Shown in pieces: positions 1 to 7,964 of a stretch of DNA of 64,000 bases. Within the stretch, counting starts at the first letter, position 1; each line of letters begins with the position of its first letter. Under the pieces are notes generated by a model. The model ran no database searches. It saw only the letters and a program-made list of their open reading frames with translations, and was not told the origin of the DNA. The translations under genes and the position numbers were made by a program. This stretch comes from DATKRB01 sp036501425 (GTDB lineage: Bacteria > Actinomycetota > Acidimicrobiia > Acidimicrobiales > RAAP-2), in the NCBI GenBank assembly GCA_036501425.1, contig DASYAI010000040.1, positions 1 to 64,000 on the forward strand. The letters are read 5' to 3'.

Positions 1-346
1 ACGCCTGGAAGCAGGCCACCCGGGTCTCGGCGTCCTTCAGCCGGTAGAAGACCCCGCCCTCGAACCCGAAGGTGCTCTGCGAGTACAGGACCTCGGCCTC
101 GACGCCGTCGGTGTCCTGGTCCTTGATCCGGTCCTCTTGGACGTGGTCGCCCGGCCGGCCCTCGGCGGGCCAGTTGCGCCCGGCCCGGTTGTTGGGCATG
201 TTGAGGGCGGCCACGGCCGCACGCTGCTCGGCGACGATCTCTTCGACTGCCGGAAGGTACTTCTTCGGCAGGTACTCGAAGAACGACTCGTCGGTAATGG
301 TGACGTGCGAGTCGGCCGAGATCAGCCGCTGCTTCTTGTCGGTCAT
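1..346 (-). CDS. Amidohydrolase-family (Amidohydro_2) metal hydrolase, C-terminus off the window
   Basis: Only the first 115 codons are inside the window; the gene continues past the left edge. The product begins MTDKKQRLISADSHVTI, and the ISADSH stretch is the usual N-terminal strand of the TIM-barrel amidohydrolase_2 family (decarboxylase or hydrolase of aromatic-type acids), with His at the expected first metal-ligand region. It continues with 'DGVEAEVLY', also typical of the family. I chose the ATG at 346 because GGAAAGGG lies 6 nt upstream; the in-frame ATG at 352 would touch that site. It diverges from the hydroxyacid dehydrogenase gene at 520. The substrate cannot be told from this fragment. 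A full-length paralogue-like amidohydrolase lies at 49354. Confidence 0.8.
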   Translation of the reverse strand, partial: MTDKKQRLISADSHVTITDESFFEYLPKKYLPAVEEIVAEQRAAVAALNMPNNRAGRNWPAEGRPGDHVQEDRIKDQDTDGVEAEVLYSQSTFGFEGGVFYRLKDAETRVACFQA

Positions 347-384
347 GGTCATCCCTTTCCCTTCCCCGGGGGTTCGTTTTCGGG

Positions 385-394
385 CTGGTACCAG
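385..394. promoter_or_regulatory. 10-bp perfect palindrome in a divergent intergenic region
   Basis: CTGGTACCAG is a perfect palindrome between the divergent amidohydrolase and dehydrogenase genes, followed 5 bp later by a second ATGGTAC half. It is a possible operator, but no regulator gene is adjacent, so this is weak. Confidence 0.2.
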
Positions 395-519
395 GTGCCA
401 TGGTACTGCTCGGCCGGCGAGAGCCAAAGGACCTGGTTGGACGGGCGTGGACGGCTTCGGGCGCGGGCCCGCCGGCCGGTGTCCCATCATGGGCGAAGGC
501 CGAGCCGAGGAGGGGGTCC

Positions 520-1536
520 ATGAGCGGGACGACCAAGAAGATCGTGCACGTCAACATGCCGCCGGTGAGCGTGGAGATGGCCAACGAGCTCCTCGACGGC
601 TTCGACGCCGAGTTGGTCGGCGCGTCGGCCACCACCGAGGAGGAGCTGGTCGAGGCGGCCCGGGACGCCGACGCCATCATCGGTGCCGGAATGGGCCGGC
701 TGCTCACCCGCGACGGCCTGGCCCAGCTCACCCGGTGCCGCATCGTCAGCCTCTGGGCCGGCAGCACGGACTTCATCGACCTGCCGGCGTTCACCGAGCA
801 CAAGATCTGCGTCAGCTTCGCCGCCGACGAGTGCACCGAGGAGGTCGCGGACCATGGGATGGCGATGATGCTCGCCGTCGGCCGCAAGCTCTTCTACTTC
901 GATCGGGTCATGCGCGAGCGCAAGGGGCACTACGTGCCCCACGACGACATCATCGACGCCGCTCGGCCCATCCCTCGTCTCTCGGGGCTCACCGTCGGGA
1001 GCATCGGCCTGGGGCGGGCCGGCTTGGCGCTCGCCGCACGCTCCCGCCCCTTCGGGATGCGCTTCGTCGCCTTCGACCCGTTCGTTGCACCCGACACCGG
1101 CAAGGACCTCGGCGTCGTCCTCACGAGCATGGAAGAAGTGCTCCGGCAGGCCGACTTCCTGCACCTCTACGTCCCGATGAAGAAAGACACGGTGCACATC
1201 ATCGGAGCCGCGCAGCTCGCCCAGATGAAACCGACGGCCTATCTGATCAACAGCTCTGCCCGCTCGCAGGTGATCGACGAAGCGGCCCTGCTGGAGGCCC
1301 TCACCAGCGGCAAGCTCGCCGGAGCCGCCCTGGACAACCTCGACATGAAGCCCGACGAGACCAACCCTCTACTGCAGGTCGAGAACCTCATCGTCACGCC
1401 GCACATCAGCCACGTGTCCGACGAGTCCTACGCCGCCATGCAGCGTCGGGTCTGTCAGGACGTGGTCGGCTTCTTCAACGGCCAGTGGCCCAAGCTGGTG
1501 GCCAACCCCGAGATCAAGACGTTGGTCAACCTCTAG
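520..1536 (+). CDS. D-isomer-specific 2-hydroxyacid dehydrogenase
   Basis: The 338-residue product is the normal length for NAD(P)-dependent 2-hydroxyacid dehydrogenases, which interconvert 2-keto and D-2-hydroxy acids. The Rossmann loop GSIGLGRAG is at about 160-168 with Asp186 at the end of the second strand (NAD preference). The catalytic Arg is in NSSARSQ (R248), the acid in DMKPDE (around E280) and the His in TPHISH (H295). The start is the ATG at 520, preceded by GAGGAGGGGG; earlier in-frame codons lack a site. It is cytosolic. Its substrate is unknown; the amidohydrolase and thiolase-like neighbours suggest catabolism of an organic acid. It converges with the thiolase-like gene across a strong hairpin. 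Confidence 0.9.
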   Translation: MSGTTKKIVHVNMPPVSVEMANELLDGFDAELVGASATTEEELVEAARDADAIIGAGMGRLLTRDGLAQLTRCRIVSLWAGSTDFIDLPAFTEHKICVSFAADECTEEVADHGMAMMLAVGRKLFYFDRVMRERKGHYVPHDDIIDAARPIPRLSGLTVGSIGLGRAGLALAARSRPFGMRFVAFDPFVAPDTGKDLGVVLTSMEEVLRQADFLHLYVPMKKDTVHIIGAAQLAQMKPTAYLINSSARSQVIDEAALLEALTSGKLAGAALDNLDMKPDETNPLLQVENLIVTPHISHVSDESYAAMQRRVCQDVVGFFNGQWPKLVANPEIKTLVNL

Positions 1537-1558
1537 CTGGGGCGCCGGCGTCTCATCG

Positions 1559-1592
1559 GGGCCCGATCGCGACCTCGGTGCCGATCGGGCCT
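1559..1592. terminator. Bidirectional terminator-type hairpin
   Basis: GGCCCGATCG (1560-1569) and CGATCGGGCC (1582-1591) form a perfect 10-bp stem with a 12-nt loop between two convergent genes. There is no T-tract, as is common in high-GC actinobacteria. Confidence 0.6.
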
Positions 1593-1628
1593 CGCACCTG
1601 GTGGCTCTCGGGATCCCGTCCGTCGAGT

Positions 1629-2828
1629 TCAGGCGGTCAGCAGCACCGCACCGGCGAACGGTCCCACCGCGTTGGCCCACACGGCCACCTCGCAGTCGGG
1701 CACCTGCCGCTCGCCGCTCTCGCCGCCCCGGATCTGCCGAGTCGCCTCGATGCAGAAGTTGGCCCCGTGGCGGCGCCCGACGTTGCAGGCCCCACCGTCG
1801 GTGTTGGTCGGCAGCGAACCGCCCAGTCTGGTGTGCCCCTCGGCGACGAAGGGTCCGGCCTCACCCATCCCGCACAACCCGAGTGCCTCGAGCCACTGGA
1901 AGGTGATGATCGTGAACCCGTCGTAGAGCTGGGCCGAATCGACGTCCTGGGGCGTCAGGTCGGTGCGGGACCACAGCGCCTTGGCGCAGTGCACCGGGCC
2001 GTTCGCGGTGTGGTCGTCGAGCAGGGCGAAGTCGTTCATCATGTCTTCCGAGCCGCGTACTGCCGAAAGGGCCCAGGCCTCGACGTGCACCGGCTTCTTG
2101 CGGAAGTCCCGTGCCCGCTCGGCGGTGGTGAAGATCACCGCCGAGGCGGAGTCGCACGGGTAGTCGCAGTCGAACAATCGCACCGGCTTTGACACATAGC
2201 GCGACGACAGGTAGTCCTCGATCGTCAACGGCTGGCGGAGCAGGGCGTCCTCGTTGAGCGATGCGTGGTACCGCTGGTTAACCGCGTTCTGCGCGAATTG
2301 CTCCTCGGTCGTGCCGTAGCGGTCCATGTGGGCCTGCATCTCGAGCCCGGCGATCATGGCAGCTGCGGCGCCGGCGCCGAAGGGCGCCGTGAACTGGGTC
2401 GCCGTGGCCGGATGGATACCCGAACCGAGGAAGCCCGAATTGTCGACGGGGGCCGGTGCGTCGGAGCTCGGCTCGCTCAGCCGCTCGGTCTGCGCCGGCA
2501 TCTGGCGGATCAGGCGGATGGCCACGCAGGTGTGGCTCGTGCCCGACGCCACGGCCATGATCGACTCGATGGCGGGCTCCACGAAGGCCGGGCCACCGGC
2601 CGAGGTGTGGAAGAAGTTGAGGGGCATGATGCCGAGCAGGCCGCCGATGGCCATGGCGTTGCCGCCCATCGTCCCGATGCCGTCGATGTCGGCCGGGGTC
2701 ATGCCGGCGTCGTCCATCGCCGCGGTGACCGCCTGGCGGATCAGCTCATCGTCGGGGAGGGGAAGGTGCCGCCCGATCTTCGAGTAGCCGACCCCCGCGA
2801 TTGCCACCTTCTGGTAGGCGTTTCCCAT
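1629..2828 (-). CDS. Thiolase-like protein lacking the catalytic Cys (Ltp2/SCP-x type)
   Basis: The 399-residue product has a complete thiolase fold signature: N-terminal VAIAGVGYSKIG, a central NFFHTSAGGPA segment and a C-terminal TNTDGGACNVGRRHG. In true thiolases the central segment carries the nucleophilic Cys; here the aligned position is Thr or Ser (about 75-76), so acyl transfer by the usual mechanism is unlikely. Such Cys-less thiolase-fold proteins include lipid-transfer and steroid side-chain retro-aldolases (Ltp2) that need a DUF35 partner. A DUF35 gene starts 106 bp away on the other strand, which supports that reading. The ATG at 2828 has GAGGGAG just upstream. The role is inferred as C-C bond cleavage or CoA-thioester handling; the substrate is unknown. 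Confidence 0.8.
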   Translation of the reverse strand: MGNAYQKVAIAGVGYSKIGRHLPLPDDELIRQAVTAAMDDAGMTPADIDGIGTMGGNAMAIGGLLGIMPLNFFHTSAGGPAFVEPAIESIMAVASGTSHTCVAIRLIRQMPAQTERLSEPSSDAPAPVDNSGFLGSGIHPATATQFTAPFGAGAAAAMIAGLEMQAHMDRYGTTEEQFAQNAVNQRYHASLNEDALLRQPLTIEDYLSSRYVSKPVRLFDCDYPCDSASAVIFTTAERARDFRKKPVHVEAWALSAVRGSEDMMNDFALLDDHTANGPVHCAKALWSRTDLTPQDVDSAQLYDGFTIITFQWLEALGLCGMGEAGPFVAEGHTRLGGSLPTNTDGGACNVGRRHGANFCIEATRQIRGGESGERQVPDCEVAVWANAVGPFAGAVLLTA

Positions 2829-2868
2829 CTCCCTCTTCTCCCCTCCCCACAGCTCAGCCGTGGTGTGC

Positions 2869-2894
2869 GTGTCGTGGTCTGTGTGTCGTGGTCT
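2869..2894. repeat. Short direct repeat in a divergent promoter region
   Basis: Two 12-bp copies of GTGTCGTGGTCT lie 14 bp apart between the thiolase-like and DUF35 genes. They could be a direct-repeat operator or simple slippage. Confidence 0.3.
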
Positions 2895-2922
2895 TCGTGT
2901 GGTCGTCGGCCCCGCCGTCCGC

Positions 2923-2928
2923 CATACT
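2923..2928 (+). promoter_or_regulatory. Putative -10 box, leaderless DUF35 gene
   Basis: CATACT ends 6 nt before the ATG at 2935, so the predicted transcript would begin at or near the start codon. Confidence 0.45.
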
Positions 2929-2934
2929 CGGTCA

Positions 2935-3366
2935 ATGACTCCTACCGCCGTTCCGGCTCACCCTCCGCTGCCCAGGCCCGACGAGGTCAGCCAATTCTTC
3001 TGGGACGGCTGTCGCGACCACAAACTACTGATCCAACGCTGCACCCAATGTGGTCACTACCTCCACCCGCCCCGCCGGGTCTGCCGGTACTGCCTCAGCA
3101 CCAGCCTCGAGCCGACCCAGGTGTCGGGGAGAGGCGTCGTGAACACCTTCACGATCCCGCTGCAACCCTACGACGGCTACTACGCCTCCAAGGTCCCCTA
3201 CACGCTGGCGGTCATCGAGCTCGAGGAGCAGGAGAACCTCAAGATGCTCTCCAACGTGGTCGACATCGACCCGGACGAGGTTCGGATCGGGCTGCCGGTC
3301 GAGGTGGTCTTCAGGGAGGTCTCACCCGGCCTGACGCTGCCCTTGTTCCGGCCCGTCGGGTCCTGA
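2935..3366 (+). CDS. DUF35 (Zn-ribbon + OB-fold) acyl-CoA-binding partner protein
   Basis: The 143-residue product has a rubredoxin-like zinc ribbon with Cys36, Cys39, Cys50 and Cys53 (CTQCG, CRYC) after an N-terminal helix (FFWDGCRDHKLLIQRC). A beta-rich OB-fold half follows, with 'VPYTLAVIEL' and 'VGLPVEVVF'-like strands. This is the DUF35/OB_aCoA family, which binds and activates thiolase-fold partners such as Ltp2 or chain-shortening aldolases. The Cys-less thiolase-like gene is divergent and adjacent, which fits. The start is the ATG at 2935: a CATACT box lies 6 nt upstream, and the earlier in-frame codons lie in a repetitive promoter-like stretch. Confidence 0.9.
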   Translation: MTPTAVPAHPPLPRPDEVSQFFWDGCRDHKLLIQRCTQCGHYLHPPRRVCRYCLSTSLEPTQVSGRGVVNTFTIPLQPYDGYYASKVPYTLAVIELEEQENLKMLSNVVDIDPDEVRIGLPVEVVFREVSPGLTLPLFRPVGS

Positions 3367-3761
3367 TCCGGGCATGTCCTGAAGAGAAAGCTCGCAGTGC
3401 GCCACCCCGTCGGTCCGACTCGATCCCGGCCGACGCTGTCCAACTCGACGATTTCTCTTGTTGGACGAGATGGGCCGACGAGCGCGATCGGTCCCATGGG
3501 CGGGACCTGAGCCCCGGTTCCACCGGCGGTAGAGTCCTGACCAGCGGTGCGGCCCCGGGCCGGGTCCGCGCAGCTGTGGGACACCGGCGGGGACCGGCGG
3601 GTCGCCGGTCCCCGTGATCGGGTCAGCCGACTCGTCGTCGAGTCAACAGACTCGTGATCGGGTCAACAGAGTCGCCGGCGACGCAGATCGCCGCGGAAGG
3701 GGGTCACAGTGCCACGTGTGGGGGAGTGCGATGGGGTCGTCGCGGGTCCGGAGGAAGGGCA
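3367..3761. other. 395-bp stretch without a gene
   Basis: I see no credible coding frame here. It contains a repeat-rich segment (3613-3674) and the ribosome binding site of the downstream crotonase near 3751. Confidence 0.6.
3613..3674. repeat. Interleaved direct and inverted repeats
   Basis: CGTGATCGGGTCA occurs at 3613 and again at 3653. GTCAACAGA occurs twice, and GACTCG-TCGT-CGAGTC (3629-3644) is a perfect hairpin. The block precedes the crotonase gene by about 90 bp and may be regulatory. Confidence 0.5.
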
Positions 3762-4553
3762 ATGAGCGACATCGGGCTCGACGTGGAAGTGACCGACGGC
3801 GTGGCGTGGCTGCGGTTCAACCGGCCCGAAAAGCGCAATGCGTGCGACTTCCCGACCCGCAAGTTCCTGCTCGAGTCGATTGCTCGGGTGCGGACCGACC
3901 CGGCGATCCGGGCGGCGGTGGTCACCGGACGCGGGTCGGCGTTCTGCGCCGGTGCCGATCTGAAGGACCTGACCGGGGACATGGACGTCGAGCGCGACAA
4001 CGTCGCCGCCGACGGATCGACGATCCATTGGGCCCACATCTTCGAGGCGATCTGGTCGAACGAGAAGCCCTTCCTCGCCGCGGTCAACGGCCCTGCAGCG
4101 GGGTTCGGGTGCAACCTGGCATTCGCCTGCGACCTGATCATCGCCTCCGAACAGGCGCAGTTCATCGAGGCCTTCGTGCGCCGGGGGCTGCCCCTCGAGG
4201 CCGGGGCGGCCTACATCCTGCCCCGCATGACGAGCGTCCACCGGGCCAAGGAGATGGCGCTGTTCGGCGACCCCGTCTCGGGACGAGACGCGGAGCGATG
4301 GAACCTGGTCAACCTGTGCGTTCCCCACGACCAATTCGAGGCCACGGTGGGCGAGTGGGCGGCCCGGCTGGCGAACGGCCCGACGGTGCGGATGGGCCAG
4401 ATCAAGCAGCAGATCAACAACTCGCTGGACTCGCAGCGCGAGCACACCTTCCGCCAAGAGGTCTGGCTGCTGGCGGCGGGCGGGGGGAAGGACTCCACCG
4501 AGGCCATGAGCGCGTGGCGCGAGAAGCGAGAGCCCCACTTCACTGGTCAATGA
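3762..4553 (+). CDS. Enoyl-CoA hydratase/isomerase (crotonase) family protein
   Basis: The 263-residue product is typical crotonase length. The two oxyanion-hole segments are FCAGADL (61-67) and NGPAAGFG (109-116), followed by FVRRGLPLEAG. The first hydratase Glu is not evident at its usual place (Phe138 aligns there), while Glu146 sits where isomerases and related members carry an acid. So it could be a hydratase, an isomerase or another CoA-ester lyase; do not assume classical hydratase activity. GGAGGAAGGG lies just upstream of the ATG at 3762, which fixes the start. It precedes a VOC gene on the same strand (110 bp gap), suggesting a shared catabolic unit. Confidence 0.88.
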   Translation: MSDIGLDVEVTDGVAWLRFNRPEKRNACDFPTRKFLLESIARVRTDPAIRAAVVTGRGSAFCAGADLKDLTGDMDVERDNVAADGSTIHWAHIFEAIWSNEKPFLAAVNGPAAGFGCNLAFACDLIIASEQAQFIEAFVRRGLPLEAGAAYILPRMTSVHRAKEMALFGDPVSGRDAERWNLVNLCVPHDQFEATVGEWAARLANGPTVRMGQIKQQINNSLDSQREHTFRQEVWLLAAGGGKDSTEAMSAWREKREPHFTGQ

Positions 4554-4663
4554 TCCCCGTGGACGAACCGTCCGTCAGCTGACCTCACCAAGCACTGATC
4601 GCACCAAGCAACGACTGCAGCGGGGCCCCGACGGCCTCGCTCGGAGAGGAAGACACCAACCCG

Positions 4664-5641
4664 ATGTTCTCGATCACGAAGAACTTCCACGTCATCCACA
4701 TGACCGACGACCTCCAGGGCCTCGACGCCTGGTACGACGACGTCTTTTCGGTCCACCGGTTCATGAAGCCGAGCTACCTCCCGCCCGAGGTGCGCGACGC
4801 TTCGCTCGTCCTGGTCGGTGATCTCTGTATCGAGCCGCTGGCACCCTCGTTCCACGTGGAGGGTTGGGAGTCGATGCCCCTCGGTCGCTTCTTCACCGGA
4901 CGCGGCCGGCGCTGGCATTCCATCGCCTGGTACGTCGACAGCCGGGAAGGCCTGGCCGAGCTCTACCACCGCCTTCAGGAGGCCGACGTGCGGCTCTTCG
5001 GGACCGGCGGGGCCAAGCAGACCGACGCTGCCACCCTCGGCGCGCTGTTCACCCACCCCCGTGACACCAGCACCCAGCTCGAGTTCGTACCCGGCCCCCG
5101 CAAGCCCACCACCAAGCTGCCACCGGCGGAGTACGCCGGCGCCATGGGCCTCAGCGACCCCCGCTTCGAACCTGGCTACAACCCGGCTTGGTGGAGCGAC
5201 CACCATCCCCTGCAGCTGGTGAACTCGTCCCACGTGACGGTGGCCGTCAACGACCTGGACCGGGCGCGAGACGTTTACACCAGGCTGTTGAAGGGGCGCC
5301 TCCTGCACGAGGGCGCGGTAGAGATCACCCAGACCACCAGCGCCTTCGTGGCGGTCGGTGAGGATCTCATCGTGGAGCTGGCCAAGCCCCTCGACGAGTC
5401 GTCGCCGATCGGAAGCGACGTCGCCCGGCTGGGCGAGAACTTCTACTCGCTTACGTTCAAGGTGCGAGACCTCGGAGCGGCCGAGACGTACCTCGCCTCG
5501 AAGGGCGTCAAGACGACGGCCAACGACGGATCGACGTTCTTCACCGACCCCGACACGACGTGGGGCGTGGTGATGGGGTTCACCACCGCCACCATCCCCA
5601 ACGACACCCGCAAGGACTGGGCGGTGTCGCGGGACTCCTGA
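4664..5641 (+). CDS. Two-domain VOC (glyoxalase/dioxygenase-fold) protein
   Basis: The 325-residue product has two vicinal-oxygen-chelate modules. The first (about 5-150) runs from FHVIHMTDDLQGLDAWYDDVF to STQLEFVPG; the second (about 190-315) runs from SSHVTVAVNDLDRARDVYTRLL to DTTWGVVMGF. Candidate metal ligands include His9, His90-region residues of module 1, His191 of module 2 and the acidic residues at strand ends (for example the Glu in QLEFVPG). Members act as extradiol dioxygenases, glyoxalases or epimerases, so no specific reaction is claimed. It follows the crotonase on the same strand, and a long hairpin downstream (5669-5711) probably ends the transcript. AGAGGAAG is present upstream of the ATG. 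Confidence 0.82.
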   Translation: MFSITKNFHVIHMTDDLQGLDAWYDDVFSVHRFMKPSYLPPEVRDASLVLVGDLCIEPLAPSFHVEGWESMPLGRFFTGRGRRWHSIAWYVDSREGLAELYHRLQEADVRLFGTGGAKQTDAATLGALFTHPRDTSTQLEFVPGPRKPTTKLPPAEYAGAMGLSDPRFEPGYNPAWWSDHHPLQLVNSSHVTVAVNDLDRARDVYTRLLKGRLLHEGAVEITQTTSAFVAVGEDLIVELAKPLDESSPIGSDVARLGENFYSLTFKVRDLGAAETYLASKGVKTTANDGSTFFTDPDTTWGVVMGFTTATIPNDTRKDWAVSRDS

Positions 5642-5668
5642 GCCGCCGCTCGCCGCGCCAATCGTGGG

Positions 5669-5711
5669 CGAGGGCGATGGTCGACCGCAGACCGATCGGC
5701 CATCGCCCTCG
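5669..5711 (+). terminator. Terminator-type hairpin after the VOC gene
   Basis: CGAGGGCGATGG (5669-5680) pairs perfectly with CCATCGCCCTCG (5700-5711): a 12-bp stem and 19-nt loop, 28 bp after the stop codon. Confidence 0.6.
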
Positions 5712-5865
5712 GCGCGTCCGGACCCACCGGTCACCGGGCCCACCCGTTGGGGGCCAGACGGGACCGGTTGTCCGAAGCGCAACGTGGTGGTAAACGTGGG
5801 CCCGGCGTGGAAGCACATGCCGACGACGTGGGGCACTCGCCCCCGTCGCAAGGGGGGGGATCGGG

Positions 5866-7116
5866 ATGGCTCTTTTCGGGGCGCGCCTGCGCGCGATGTT
5901 GGTCGGGCTGGGGTGCGTGATCCCCCTGGTCGCCCTCGGGACCCAGGGCGATGCCGGGGCAGCCAGCCCCGCAGCCAGCGCGCCAGGGGTCACCGCCAAG
6001 GCGATCTCGGTCGGCCTGGTGGAGTCCCAGACGGGACCCGCATCATCGACCTTCGGCGACTCGGCCCGTGGTGCCCAGGCGCGCATCGACCTGCAGAACG
6101 CCCAGGGGGGCGTGGACGGGCGGAAGCTCAAGCTCGTGGTCGCCGACGACACCAGCACCCCCTCGGGCAACCAGCTGGCGGTGGAGGACTTGGTGTCGAC
6201 CAAGGGCGTGTTCGGGGTGATGAGCAGCAACGCGGTACTGGTCGGGGGCGCCAACTTCCTCCAGCAGCAGGGCGTGCCGGTCACCGCCACCGCGTCGACC
6301 ATCACCACCGACGAGCCGCAGTACACCGACGAGTTCAGCTACACCCAGGGACAGCTGCCCTCGCCACCCACCACCCAGCTGGCCCAGGTCTTCAAGGACA
6401 TCGGGGTCAAGAACGTGGGCCTCCTCGACTACAGCGACCCCCAGGACTCGACCCTCTTCCCGGTCGAGGAGAAGGGGATCCAAGGAGTCGACGGTCTCAA
6501 CATTTGTTTCGGTTCGGACTCGATCCCGATCGGGTCGGTGAACTTCACCACCATCGCCCTGCAGCTCAAGAACGCCAACTGCCAGGCCGTCGACTTTCCG
6601 GCCGTGGAGTCCTCGGACATCGCCCTGGCCACGGCGCTCCAGCAGGCCGGCCTCCACATCAAGCAGATCTACGCCACGGGCTACGACCAGACCCTCCTCG
6701 ACGACGCCGCCGCTCGCACGGCGGCCCAGGGCCAGTACTTCGACGCCGAGCCCCTGCCCCTCGACCTCAACACCCCGGCGGTCAAGGGCTTCTACGCCGC
6801 GCTGCGCAAATACGACCCGAGCTACCACGGCGGTATCGCATCCTTCGGCGAGGGGTCGGGGTGGATGATCGCCGACGAGATGATCGAGGGGCTCAAGCTG
6901 GCCGGGCCCAATCCCACGCGGGCCGGGGTCATCAAGGACCTGGCCCGGGTCACCAGCTACAGCGGCGGAGGGCTCGTCCCACCGGTCAACCTCTCCGCCC
7001 GCTGGAAGCTGATCGGACCGCAGTGCGCCTATTACGTGCAGCTCGAAGGCTCGAAATTCCTCCCGTTCCCCCGCTCGGGCAAGCCGATCTGCGGCAAGGT
7101 GTTGTCCGGTTCCTGA
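5866..7116 (+). CDS. Branched-chain amino acid-type ABC substrate-binding protein (orphan)
   Basis: The 416-residue product starts with a secretion signal (hydrophobic LRAMLVGLGCVIPLVALG, then small residues GDAGAASPA near a likely signal-peptidase I site). The rest looks like the periplasmic-binding-protein type 1 fold of Leu/Ile/Val-type receptors: SVGLVESQTGPASSTFGDSA, followed by KLVVADDTSTPSGNQLAVEDLV. It would bind a small carboxylated ligand outside the membrane. No permease or ATPase genes are adjacent, so it must work with components encoded elsewhere or act as a sensor. The ATG at 5866 is preceded by a G-rich AGGGGGGGGATCGGG run. A short hairpin follows the stop. Confidence 0.85.
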   Translation: MALFGARLRAMLVGLGCVIPLVALGTQGDAGAASPAASAPGVTAKAISVGLVESQTGPASSTFGDSARGAQARIDLQNAQGGVDGRKLKLVVADDTSTPSGNQLAVEDLVSTKGVFGVMSSNAVLVGGANFLQQQGVPVTATASTITTDEPQYTDEFSYTQGQLPSPPTTQLAQVFKDIGVKNVGLLDYSDPQDSTLFPVEEKGIQGVDGLNICFGSDSIPIGSVNFTTIALQLKNANCQAVDFPAVESSDIALATALQQAGLHIKQIYATGYDQTLLDDAAARTAAQGQYFDAEPLPLDLNTPAVKGFYAALRKYDPSYHGGIASFGEGSGWMIADEMIEGLKLAGPNPTRAGVIKDLARVTSYSGGGLVPPVNLSARWKLIGPQCAYYVQLEGSKFLPFPRSGKPICGKVLSGS

Positions 7117-7123
7117 GGATCCC

Positions 7124-7141
7124 GGCCCGAGGATCCGGGCC
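7124..7141 (+). terminator. Short GC-rich hairpin after the binding-protein gene
   Basis: GGCCCG-AGGATC-CGGGCC is a perfect 6-bp stem and 6-nt loop, 7 bp after the stop, merging into tandem repeats. Confidence 0.45.
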
Positions 7142-7185
7142 CGAGGTTCGCTGGTCCGAGGATCGCTGGTCCGAGGATCGGTGGT
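7141..7185. repeat. 15-bp tandem repeat, 3 copies
   Basis: CCGAGGATCGCTGGT-like units at 7141, 7156 and 7171 differ by one or two bases; a degenerate copy precedes them. Confidence 0.7.
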
Positions 7186-7325
7186 CCGGTGGTCGACAAT
7201 GGGCCCCTGCGGGGTGAGGCCACGGAACGACGGGTTTACCGCTTCGAGCCATCCCGATCGCCCTCCCGCCCGTAGTACCACCACCACCCGCCCAGGGCGG
7301 CGTTGGCCCATGGGCAGGGTGCCAC

Positions 7326-7365
7326 GGGCACGGTGACCTGGGCACGGTGACCTGGGCACGGTGAC
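7326..7365. repeat. 14-bp tandem repeat, about 2.9 copies
   Basis: GGGCACGGTGACCT is repeated at 7326, 7340 and 7354 (last copy 12 bp), ending 15 bp before the next start codon and so lying in its leader. Confidence 0.75.
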
Positions 7366-7380
7366 GAGGAAGGGAGACCG

Positions 7381-7941
7381 ATGCGAGCAACTCGGGCACG
7401 ACGCCACGGACGGTCGGGCGGGCACGTCAGGGCGCGACGGGCCGGGACCGGTTCGCTGGTCCTCGTGGCGGCGGCCATCGGCCTCGTAGCGCCGCCGGCC
7501 ACCGCGGGCGCGTCGACGTCGACGGCGCTGCAGGTGGGGCACAGCAAGGTCTGGGGATCGATCCTTCAGCTCGCCAACGGTCGCACCGTCTACCGGCTGA
7601 CCGCCGATCCGGCCAACAAGAGCGTCTGCGCCGGCCAGTGCGCCAAGGTCTGGCCTCCGGTGACGCTCGCGCCGGGGCAACCGACCCCGGTCGGTCACGG
7701 CGTGAGCGGTCTCGGCACGATCACCCGTAGCAACGGCACCCGCCAGGTGACCGTGGACGGGGAGGCCCTCTACCTCTACCGCGGCGATCACAAGGCAGGC
7801 CAGGCGAACGGCAACATCAAGGACACGTGGGGTCAATGGTGGGTCGTCGACCCGTCACATCCGACCGCCACCCCTACGGCGACCAAGCACGCCGGCGGGG
7901 GGACCGCCACAACGGCCGCCGGGTCGGGCGTGGCGTACTGA
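7381..7941 (+). CDS. Secreted protein with Lipoprotein_15-type (YxxxxD) repeats
   Basis: The 186-residue product has a basic N-terminus (MRATRARRHGRSGG), a hydrophobic core (GSLVLVAAAIGLVAPPATAGAS) and then an exported domain. Two copies of the motif seen in COG4315 exported proteins are visible: TVYRLTAD with a nearby CAGQCAKVWPPV, and ALYLYRGDHKAGQANG. The C-terminus is Thr/Ala/Gly-rich. The signal lacks an obvious lipobox Cys, so it is probably secreted rather than lipidated. The family function is unknown. GAGGAAGGGAGACC just before the ATG at 7381 fixes the start. It is followed closely by the hydroxylase/DoxX pair. Confidence 0.8.
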   Translation: MRATRARRHGRSGGHVRARRAGTGSLVLVAAAIGLVAPPATAGASTSTALQVGHSKVWGSILQLANGRTVYRLTADPANKSVCAGQCAKVWPPVTLAPGQPTPVGHGVSGLGTITRSNGTRQVTVDGEALYLYRGDHKAGQANGNIKDTWGQWWVVDPSHPTATPTATKHAGGGTATTAAGSGVAY

Positions 7942-7964
7942 GCCGGCCGGCTGACGGGCACGTG

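Noticed and set aside
4547..5851. Long open reading on the minus strand opposite the VOC gene (434 codons)
   Set aside because: It has no domain, no ribosome site, and is a high-GC antisense shadow of a well-supported VOC gene.
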